DNA of 30,170 nucleotides from contig JAJRZV010000005.1 in NCBI GenBank assembly GCA_024275095.1, positions 1 through 30,170 on the forward strand, read 5' to 3'. Origin of the DNA: a bacterium (GTDB lineage Bacteria; JAJRZV01). The notes beneath the pieces are model-generated. The model saw only the letters and a program-made list of their open reading frames with translations. It did no database searches and was not told the DNA's origin. The position numbers were made by a program, and so were the translations under genes. This document shows, in pieces, positions 8,488 through 14,754 of this stretch. Within the stretch, counting starts at the first letter, position 1; each line of letters begins with the position of its first letter.

Positions 8488-8646
8488 ATTCTGCGAATTG
8501 CGCCGGAGCTTCACCCTTTAGTGACAACCCTGTTCACAGGTGCTACCAGCGGGCAGGTGAATTGGGGATGCACAGTTATCTCCGGGGTGTTTGAAAAAGT
8601 TCCAAGAAGAAAATTCGTCCCTACATATGGTGCGACTTTACTTTAA
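8488..8646 (+). pseudogene. Possible remnant of a type IV pilin C-terminus
   Basis: Just after the stop at 8486 a different frame reads about 50 residues ending at a TAA (8644-8646), including 'LVTTLFTGATSGQVNWGCTV' and 'KFVPTYGATLL'. Type IV major pilins commonly end in a 'G-x-V-x-W-x-C ... K-Y-V-P-x-x-C' pattern; the match covers the glycine, Trp-Cys and Lys-Phe-Val-Pro positions, though the final Cys is lost. No pilin N-terminus, prepilin cleavage site or ribosome site is seen upstream, where the frame runs antisense-like through the preceding gene. If real it is a decayed fragment left between two convergent genes. Similarity by eye only. Confidence 0.3.
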
Positions 8647-8682
8647 TCTTCCGCCCATTGCGTGAGTAAAACGCTATACACA

Positions 8683-10929
8683 TCACCAGAGATTCTTTAT
8701 CAACACATTGTGAGAGTTAAGTATATCGTGGCCGGGTTGCGGCCATTCGGGGATGTTAGATGTTGGATAAAATTTTCCAAAAGCTGTTACTTTTCCTCCA
8801 CCAACTGCGATAATTTCATAAGCTCCGTCGTTATTGAAATCTACAACTGAAGCTTTGAAAAACTGAGAGCCTTCCCCGGCCTTGCAAATGGTTTCGCCGG
8901 TTAAACCATCAAGCACATAGATGGCATCGTTTGGAAAAATTACGTCCTCTATTCCGTCTCCGTTCATATCGGCTGTAACTATTTTCATATTTGTTCTTGC
9001 TGGGGTTAAATCTTCTCTTTCCCAGAATGGATTCCCGAATGGAGTAAAGACCTGCAGGTGGCCCCCGAAGCTTCCCGTGATTATCTCAAGTCGTCCGTCG
9101 TTGTTGAGGTCTGCGATGACAGGGGTTCCGAAGAAGTTTTTGGAACTTACCGCGGATACCTTTCTCCATTGAATACTGTAATTAGAGTCTAAAACAAAAA
9201 TTTCACTTTTGGCCTGTCCTGCAAAATAATTTTGAGATGAATATATTACTGCTTCTAAATAGTTGTCTCCATCTATATCCCCAAGAACAGGCGCTGCATA
9301 GGAGCCATTCAGTAAATAATGGAAATATTCTATGTTCCCGGTTTGGGCATTTATTACCAAAACTCTTCCAGGAGGCCATGCTCCCTGGGTTATAATAATT
9401 TCTGATATATTGTCCTTATTTATATCTCCGATAGCCTGGCTTGCTTCCGCCCATCCTGAAAATGATAAATTCCACAGGATTGTGCCTTCAGCGGTTAGAA
9501 GATACCATTTGGCATAAGCTCCCCCTCCTGAAAATATTTCGGGCACACCGTCACCGTTTATGTCAATTATCCCTGTGGTATAAATCCTGTCGGCAAGAGG
9601 TTTTCTCAAAAACTCATTTTTTGACGCTCCATCTATAATAAGAAGTCCCCCTGTACAACAAAACGTTCCAAATCCTGTGATAATATCTTTGATTCCGTCA
9701 TTGTTGATGTCTGCAATAGATGGCTCATTAGTGGCTCCTCCGATGGATTGAGCGTTGATGTGATATGAGAACAAAACATTTCCAGTAGCTGCATCAAGTA
9801 TGTAAAGGTTACCGATGATGCTACCAGCGGACGATTGTGACCCGGTACCGACAATTACTTCAAATTTTCTATCATTTTCGAGATCGCTTATTTTTATACT
9901 TGAGGCTCCTGTAATTTGAGTCGACCACAGTTGCGTACACATGGGTGAGAGCACATGAAGTATCGCTGAACCATAAAAGTATTCCACCCAAGCTCTTATT
10001 TCAGTAGTACCTGGATTGAGCGCTGTAACAGTTCCAGAAGAAGATACCGATGCTACGTTAGGATCTGTTAAATCCCACGTAAAATCCACACATTCCACCT
10101 CTTCATTTTGCAAGGTGTAAGCAGTGGCCGAGAAGGTAAACGTCTCTTCAGTGTAGATGGTTGCTTCTTTAGGGTATACTCTCACATCTGCCAGTAAAAG
10201 TTTTTTATCACAGTGCATGGTAGCATGGCCTGCCATGTTAAAGTCCAGAGTTTGGGCACATCCCCATAAAACGGAGTCACCTTTTACTTCAACTCTTCCA
10301 TCTGTTAATATTAAACCTCTTACCGCCGCATGGCCTTTTAAATTAAACTTTCCCGATACCGCAAAGGTGAGCATTTGAGGGTTATCATTCAGGTTAATAG
10401 AGGCATTTCCTGAGACGGTCACGTTTCCGTCTACAGCTATCAACACAGGGCCGGAAAAGTTTAAGCTGGCATTGCCTGAAACTTTGACCCCTGTGAAATA
10501 ATACGTCCCTCCTTTCAAAGTAAGTGAATCGTGATTACTTAACACGAGAATTCCGTTTTGGAGAAATTGAATGGGAATGGAAGAGTTGTTGTTTTGTGTA
10601 ATCGCACTATTTATGTAATTTTGGACATAAGAAACAACAGAGGAACAATCTTCGAATTTAGCAAATTCTCCATATACTTCGGAATGGCCCTTTAGAGTAA
10701 GACCATTTTCATAATTCAAAGTTACGCTCAAGCGACTTTCGGGTGTATAAGGGGTGCAAAAGGAGTTGTAACCATCAATTGATGTTGCACCTTTTATAGC
10801 GATATCACATGCTTGAACGGCAATAAAAGCATACGCTGTTGGCTTACATATAAGTACCGAGAAGATTGAAGAAAATGTTATTAAAAGATAATAAAAGCTA
10901 AAAAAACGACCTTTTATTGATTTATTCAT
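8683..10929 (-). CDS. Large secreted FG-GAP/VCBS repeat protein with Ig-like and beta-solenoid domains
   Basis: 748 residues. Signal peptide of about 35 residues ending near PTAYA. Residues about 75-245 have a repeating 'L-x-G-x-A' pattern ('KVSGNASLNFSGPVLIAVDG', 'NVTVSGNASINL', 'KFNLKGHAAVRG') suggesting a beta-solenoid like bactofilin/polymer-type domains. About 248-335 resembles a Big_2 bacterial Ig domain. Residues 340-730 carry eight FG-GAP-like repeats with Ca-binding-style motifs (DINNDGIKD, DINGDGVPE, DIDGDNYLE, DLNNDGRLE, DMNGDGIED and others), predicting a beta-propeller. It ends with a 'WPQPGHDILNSHN' motif typical of such proteins. AAGGAGG lies just before the ATG. Base composition is more A+T-rich than neighbours. 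Probably an exported surface or adhesion protein. Confidence 0.88.
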   Translation of the reverse strand: MNKSIKGRFFSFYYLLITFSSIFSVLICKPTAYAFIAVQACDIAIKGATSIDGYNSFCTPYTPESRLSVTLNYENGLTLKGHSEVYGEFAKFEDCSSVVSYVQNYINSAITQNNNSSIPIQFLQNGILVLSNHDSLTLKGGTYYFTGVKVSGNASLNFSGPVLIAVDGNVTVSGNASINLNDNPQMLTFAVSGKFNLKGHAAVRGLILTDGRVEVKGDSVLWGCAQTLDFNMAGHATMHCDKKLLLADVRVYPKEATIYTEETFTFSATAYTLQNEEVECVDFTWDLTDPNVASVSSSGTVTALNPGTTEIRAWVEYFYGSAILHVLSPMCTQLWSTQITGASSIKISDLENDRKFEVIVGTGSQSSAGSIIGNLYILDAATGNVLFSYHINAQSIGGATNEPSIADINNDGIKDIITGFGTFCCTGGLLIIDGASKNEFLRKPLADRIYTTGIIDINGDGVPEIFSGGGAYAKWYLLTAEGTILWNLSFSGWAEASQAIGDINKDNISEIIITQGAWPPGRVLVINAQTGNIEYFHYLLNGSYAAPVLGDIDGDNYLEAVIYSSQNYFAGQAKSEIFVLDSNYSIQWRKVSAVSSKNFFGTPVIADLNNDGRLEIITGSFGGHLQVFTPFGNPFWEREDLTPARTNMKIVTADMNGDGIEDVIFPNDAIYVLDGLTGETICKAGEGSQFFKASVVDFNNDGAYEIIAVGGGKVTAFGKFYPTSNIPEWPQPGHDILNSHNVLIKNLW

Positions 10930-10961
10930 TAATTCCTCCTTTTAAAATTTATTTGGACATT

Positions 10962-10990
10962 AAAATAAAAAATTTTTGATGTAATGTCAA
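10962..10990 (-). promoter_or_regulatory. Sigma70-like promoter for the FG-GAP protein gene
   Basis: On the minus strand a perfect TTGACA (10990-10985) is followed after 17 bases by TATTTT (10967-10962). Start of transcription would be near 10955, leaving about 25 bases of leader that hold the AAGGAGG ribosome site at about 10941-10935. Confidence 0.6.
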
Positions 10991-11042
10991 GGATTTTTTA
11001 TAGATTGCTCTAACAGCTAAGATTCACTATGCAAGCATTCTT

Positions 11043-11080
11043 CAAGTTTCGGTATGCCTCGGCGATATTTTTAAAACTTG
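11043..11080. repeat. 7-bp perfect inverted repeat in intergenic region
   Basis: CAAGTTT at 11043-11049 and its exact complement AAACTTG at 11074-11080 flank 24 bases. It lies between two divergent promoters, so it could be an operator or a transcript stem; no T-tract follows, so a terminator is unlikely. The rest of the intergenic region shows nothing else recognisable. Confidence 0.25.
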
Positions 11081-11138
11081 CTTTAAGTCACAAACATTGC
11101 CCGTGATTTCTTGTATTCTGCGCAAGGTATTGGTATGG

Positions 11139-11167
11139 TTGACTTAATAAGGCAGGAAGGGTATAAA
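11139..11167 (+). promoter_or_regulatory. Sigma70-like promoter for the methyltransferase gene
   Basis: TTGACT (11139-11144), 17-base spacer, TATAAA (11162-11167). Each hexamer matches the consensus at five of six positions. Transcription would start near 11174, giving a 22-base leader that includes CGGAG upstream of the ATG at 11196. Confidence 0.65.
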
Positions 11168-11195
11168 GTAACATTTTTAAACGGAGAAAACGGCA

Positions 11196-12104
11196 ATGCA
11201 TAATTCAAAAGAATTATTTTCAATGTTTAAGTGCGTTGATTGTGGGTGTGATTTCGTCGAAAAATTATCAGAAACACGCGTTAAATGTGAAAAATGTGGT
11301 AGAATATTCAAAAAAGAAGATGGAAGCTGGAATTTTCTTCCATGTGGAGAGGTTCCTTTACGTGTCTCAATAGAAGAAAAATGGTTGGCTCATGAAGATC
11401 GGGGGGTTAGTTTCAGGGTGGCCAACTGGCTCATTCCCCTTATTAAAAGGAATTTTGGAGAAAAGAAGGTAACGATCCTTTCTGTTGGGTGCGGAACAGG
11501 CATTGATGTACAAATGTTAAATAATGAAGGTTACGATGCCTACGGGATAGATATAGGTACGCGAGCCTCCAGATGGCAAAGAAATCCCTGGAGAGAAAAA
11601 ATATTATTTGCAAGGGGGGAGGTTCTTCCTTTCATAGACGGAGTTTTTGATGTTGTATATTCATGGGGGGTGATAGAGCACGTTGGACAGAAAGGGGCCA
11701 GAAGTGTTGGAGATGAATATCTCAAACAGCGTGAAAACTTTTTAACTGAACAGGTGAGGGTGCTAAAGAAGGGGGGCATAGGAATCGTTACCTGTCCTAA
11801 CAGGTGGTTCCCTTTTGATCCTTTCCATGCTCGCCCGGGAAGGCCTGCGTTAAATTTTCCATGGAATAGATTTTTGCTTTCTGTAGGTGATGTTAAACGT
11901 CTTTTGCGGTCCAGAGACGATATTGCTCAATGGCAAGTGGTGTCACTTAAAGGATATTTCATTTTTGAAAGATCTTTTGATACTGCTTTGAAGAAACTTT
12001 TTAAGCCGGTGATAAAAATATATACTGAACAGTTAACAGGCAATCCTTTTTTTCACAGGTCTTTTCTGAATCCACATATAGCGGTGTTGTTTAGAAAAAA
12101 ATAG
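11196..12104 (+). CDS. Class I SAM-dependent methyltransferase with N-terminal zinc ribbon
   Basis: 302 residues. The N-terminus carries a Trm112-like zinc ribbon with Cys13/Cys16 and Cys31/Cys34 (CVDC...CEKC). SAM-binding motif I is 'ILSVGCGTGIDVQML' (about 89-103), followed by the acidic loop 'YGIDIG' and the motif 'FDVVYSWGVIEHVG'. A later 'TCPNRWFPFDPFH' motif is typical of Methyltransf_11-type enzymes acting on small molecules or lipid/sugar moieties. The acceptor substrate cannot be told from sequence. It has its own promoter and lies in the A+T-rich section beside the FG-GAP gene, so a surface-polysaccharide or transferred accessory role is possible. Not linked by operon to fur, which is convergent. 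Confidence 0.88.
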   Translation: MHNSKELFSMFKCVDCGCDFVEKLSETRVKCEKCGRIFKKEDGSWNFLPCGEVPLRVSIEEKWLAHEDRGVSFRVANWLIPLIKRNFGEKKVTILSVGCGTGIDVQMLNNEGYDAYGIDIGTRASRWQRNPWREKILFARGEVLPFIDGVFDVVYSWGVIEHVGQKGARSVGDEYLKQRENFLTEQVRVLKKGGIGIVTCPNRWFPFDPFHARPGRPALNFPWNRFLLSVGDVKRLLRSRDDIAQWQVVSLKGYFIFERSFDTALKKLFKPVIKIYTEQLTGNPFFHRSFLNPHIAVLFRKK

Positions 12105-12175
12105 GGAAAACTTTTTCTGGATTTCCCAACAACCTTTCTCAAGCTTTCTTTTCGCTCGGGCGGGGCGATACAGAG

Positions 12176-12625
12176 TCACACGAGGCTTTTGTGAGGCCTG
12201 CAGATGTTACAAAGTCCAAATATCTCCAGCCTGTGTGAAAGGATTTGAAACCTGTATTTATCAGCAACTTCTGTTTGTAGCCTTTCTATGCGAGGACTTT
12301 CGAATTCTATAACCCTCCTGCACCTTATGCACACCATGTGATCATGATGGTCTGTGCCCACTGTTTTCTCGAATCTTTCGGCGCGTTCGTCAAAGGAGAG
12401 CCGGGTGGCAAGCCCTGCATCCTCAATTAATTTGATTGTTCTGTAAACAGTGGAAAATCCGATCCCTGGATGTTTTTTTCTCAATTGCATGTAAAGTTCT
12501 TCCACTGTGACGTGTCCGTCAGCGCGTAGAAATGCCTTGAGGATCGCTTCTCGTTGTTTCGTGTACCTGAGCCCTTTATCCTTTATGTACTGGCGGAATG
12601 CTTCGAGGATTTCTCTTATCTCCAT
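12176..12625 (-). CDS. fur: Fur-family metal-responsive transcriptional regulator
   Basis: 149 residues, normal length for the family. N-terminal winged helix with recognition helix 'GIGFSTVYRTIKLIEDAGL' (about 54-72). Metal sites are visible: 'HHDHMVC' (His93, His94, His96), structural Zn cysteines C99/C102 and C139/C142, and His131. Sequence alone does not separate Fur (iron) from PerR or Zur; the HHDH pattern fits Fur/PerR. No Shine-Dalgarno precedes the ATG, while a -10-like TATAAA ends 8 bases upstream, so the message may be nearly leaderless. A possible Fur box lies upstream of its promoter, hinting at autoregulation. Divergent from moxR and convergent with the methyltransferase. Confidence 0.9.
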   Translation of the reverse strand: MEIREILEAFRQYIKDKGLRYTKQREAILKAFLRADGHVTVEELYMQLRKKHPGIGFSTVYRTIKLIEDAGLATRLSFDERAERFEKTVGTDHHDHMVCIRCRRVIEFESPRIERLQTEVADKYRFQILSHRLEIFGLCNICRPHKSLV

Positions 12626-12633
12626 AACACAAG

Positions 12634-12661
12634 TTTATATTTTGTGCCTCTTTTTTTACAA
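12634..12661 (-). promoter_or_regulatory. Putative fur promoter giving a nearly leaderless transcript
   Basis: Minus strand TTGTAA (12661-12656), 16 bases, TATAAA (12639-12634). Transcription would begin near 12627, two bases before the fur ATG at 12625. No ribosome site is visible. Confidence 0.45.
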
Positions 12662-12667
12662 CCTGTA

Positions 12668-12686
12668 TCAAATGAAATTTAATATC
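12668..12686. promoter_or_regulatory. Candidate Fur box
   Basis: TCAAATGAAATTTAATATC agrees with the classical 19-bp Fur consensus at 12 of 19 positions by hand alignment. It sits between the fur and moxR promoters, just upstream of the fur -35. An A+T-rich stretch could give this by chance. Confidence 0.25.
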
Positions 12687-12731
12687 ACTACCTGCTGGAA
12701 CAGAAATTTTTGTGGACGGTTCCCGTTACCG

Positions 12732-12760
12732 TTGTGCTGTACCTTTGCCTGCAATAAAAT
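12732..12760 (+). promoter_or_regulatory. Putative moxR promoter giving a leaderless transcript
   Basis: TTGTGC (12732-12737), 17 bases, TAAAAT (12755-12760). The expected start site coincides with the A of the moxR ATG at 12767. No Shine-Dalgarno is present. Confidence 0.45.
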
Positions 12761-12766
12761 GGAACT

Positions 12767-13720
12767 ATGCGCCCAGAAACAGCACCTGTATCTCAACATG
12801 AAAAGGCGCTTGAAATATATTCCTCTGTCAAGCGCGTGATCGTGGGCAAAGATGAAGAGGTGTTTCTGTTTCTTTCTGCCTTTTTTGGAAGAGGGCATGT
12901 CCTGATTGAGGACCTTCCGGGCACGGGTAAGACTACATTAGCACGGGCTCTCGCTCGGGCACTTGAGCTTTCTTTTGCAAGGATTCAATTTACGAGCGAT
13001 CTACTACCTTCAGATATTATCGGTGTAAACGTGTTTGACTCAAGGAAAGGAGAATTTGAGTTTCGCAAAGGGCCTATATTTGCCAATATTGTTCTGGCGG
13101 ATGAAATTAACCGTGCCACTCCGAAGACACAAAGCGCACTGCTTGAAGCGATGAGTGAAGAACAGGTTACCGTTGACGGGGTTACGTATCATCTCAGCAC
13201 TCCGTTTTTTGTCATTGCAACACAAAATCCTTTCGAACAGCACGGAACATATCCGTTGCCGGAGTCGCAACTCGATCGCTTCATGCTCTGGTTGAATCTG
13301 GGTTATCCATCACGAGAGGATGAAATAAAAATTATAGAGAATGATCCGGCTGAGAGAGTAGAATTTCTCGTTCAACCGGTGGCGGATGCAGATACTGTGA
13401 AACGCATAATCCAGGCCGTTGAGCGCGTGAGTGTCTCAGAAAAAATTCTCGGATACATTATGGATATTGTAGAGAAGACAAGAACGCATCCTGAAATTCT
13501 TATCGGAGCCAGTACGCGTGCAGGAATCCACCTCAGGAGGGCTTCTGCTGCATTTGCCTTTCTTAAAGGTCGTGATTTTGTAACACCAGATGACGTAAAG
13601 GCAGTGGCACCTTATGTGTTGAAACACCGCTTGGTGTGGAAGCGATGGGATGTGGACCGGTTTGACTCCAGAGCCGCGGCGATCCGGAGCATTATTGATT
13701 CAGTTTGTGTTCCTCTTTGA
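12767..13720 (+). CDS. MoxR-family AAA+ ATPase
   Basis: 317 residues, typical MoxR length. Walker A 'PGTGKTT' at 51-57, Walker B 'IVLADE' at 108-113, followed by 'INRATPKTQSALLEAM' and sensor 'IATQNPFEQHGTYPLPESQL', all diagnostic of the MoxR/RavA group. These ATPases act as chaperones that help assemble or activate partner proteins, usually encoded next to DUF58 and von Willebrand A proteins. Here the following genes are DUF58 and a TgpA-like transglutaminase, with TTGA coupling to DUF58. The ATG lacks a ribosome site and fits a leaderless start. Confidence 0.95.
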   Translation: MRPETAPVSQHEKALEIYSSVKRVIVGKDEEVFLFLSAFFGRGHVLIEDLPGTGKTTLARALARALELSFARIQFTSDLLPSDIIGVNVFDSRKGEFEFRKGPIFANIVLADEINRATPKTQSALLEAMSEEQVTVDGVTYHLSTPFFVIATQNPFEQHGTYPLPESQLDRFMLWLNLGYPSREDEIKIIENDPAERVEFLVQPVADADTVKRIIQAVERVSVSEKILGYIMDIVEKTRTHPEILIGASTRAGIHLRRASAAFAFLKGRDFVTPDDVKAVAPYVLKHRLVWKRWDVDRFDSRAAAIRSIIDSVCVPL

Positions 13721-14754
13721 AGGGGCTTGAAATCAGAGGGGACTTTGATAATAACCTGAAATCCCGCTTGAGGGAGTTCTGGGAGTGGCTTGTTACACCA
13801 CCGCGACCTATCCGTATAGCCCGAAGTGGCTGGATTTATCTCTCCATTACCATCGGCGTGGGTTTTGGTGCTCTTGCATCAGGGAACAATCTGCTATTCA
13901 TCATTTTCGGGGGATTGTTGAGCATGATCGTGGTTTCAGGAGTTTTAAGCGATTTTGTATTGCGCAGTATTCATATAAAGTGGGAGTTACCCGAGGTTGT
14001 TGTTGCAGGCAAGGCTTCACATTTCAGTGCGGGAGTGACCAACAGGAAGTGGTATTTTCCCTCTATTGATTTGCACGTTGAAGTGCAGGGGGAGCGTGTC
14101 AGGTGTGAACCGGCATATTTCCCGGTAGTGGAAAAAAGACGAACCCGCTGGTCTCAGGGAGAGCTCATAATACCTTCGAGAGGTATTGTAGAAATTAAGC
14201 GAGTAAGAGCTTTCAGTCGTTTCCCCTTTCACTTCTTCGAGAAAATGCTCTACGTGAAAACCAGCGCTATGGTTTACGTGGCTCCACGGCCGGTACCGTG
14301 GGAATGGAAGACAGTATTTACAGGAGCCGAAGGGGTACATGAAAGACCTGTAAAGAAAGACGAAGGTGATGATTTGCTCAACATTCGACCTTTTGTTCCA
14401 GGGGATAACCCGCGGCTCATTCACTGGAAGCTCACGGCCCGGGTAGGCGAAGAAATGATGAAGGTGATGGGAGAGCCACCGGGAGCCACCTGTTATATCC
14501 GGCCTTTTGTTGAGGTGCCTGAAGGCCTTCAGCTTGAGCAGGTGTTGGGTAAAACACTTTACATGGCCAGGAAATTAATTGATGAGGATTGGAAGGTTGG
14601 TTTGATTCTTGGCGGAGAGGTGCTTCATCCCGCTTCTGGAAAGGGCCAGTTGTTTCAGATAATGAAAATGCTCGCTGCCTTTCGCCCTGGAGAGAGGTTT
14701 CAGCCCCCGGTGATAGGTGACGGCACTGTCTCCGTGGTAGAGGTGCGCCCGTGA
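13717..14754 (+). CDS. DUF58 membrane protein
   Basis: 345 residues from TTG 13717, which overlaps the moxR stop as TTGA; an in-frame TTG at 13705 is also possible, and neither has a good ribosome site. Two transmembrane helices near the N-terminus (within 'WIYLSITIGVGFGALASG' and 'NNLLFIIFGGLLSMIVVSGV') precede a soluble domain. The DUF58 signature is clear: 'DDLLNIRPFVPGDNPRLIHW' followed by 'KLTARVGEEMM'. DUF58 proteins are partners of MoxR ATPases, with a fold related to vWA, and are associated with envelope stress or proteolysis; exact role unknown. Its stop overlaps the next start as GTGA. Confidence 0.9.
   Translation: MKGLEIRGDFDNNLKSRLREFWEWLVTPPRPIRIARSGWIYLSITIGVGFGALASGNNLLFIIFGGLLSMIVVSGVLSDFVLRSIHIKWELPEVVVAGKASHFSAGVTNRKWYFPSIDLHVEVQGERVRCEPAYFPVVEKRRTRWSQGELIIPSRGIVEIKRVRAFSRFPFHFFEKMLYVKTSAMVYVAPRPVPWEWKTVFTGAEGVHERPVKKDEGDDLLNIRPFVPGDNPRLIHWKLTARVGEEMMKVMGEPPGATCYIRPFVEVPEGLQLEQVLGKTLYMARKLIDEDWKVGLILGGEVLHPASGKGQLFQIMKMLAAFRPGERFQPPVIGDGTVSVVEVRP

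Noticed and set aside
12104-12127. GGGAAA/TTTCCC inverted repeat after the methyltransferase gene
   Set aside because: Six A/T-heavy pairs around a T-rich loop with no T-tract after it; too weak to call a terminator.
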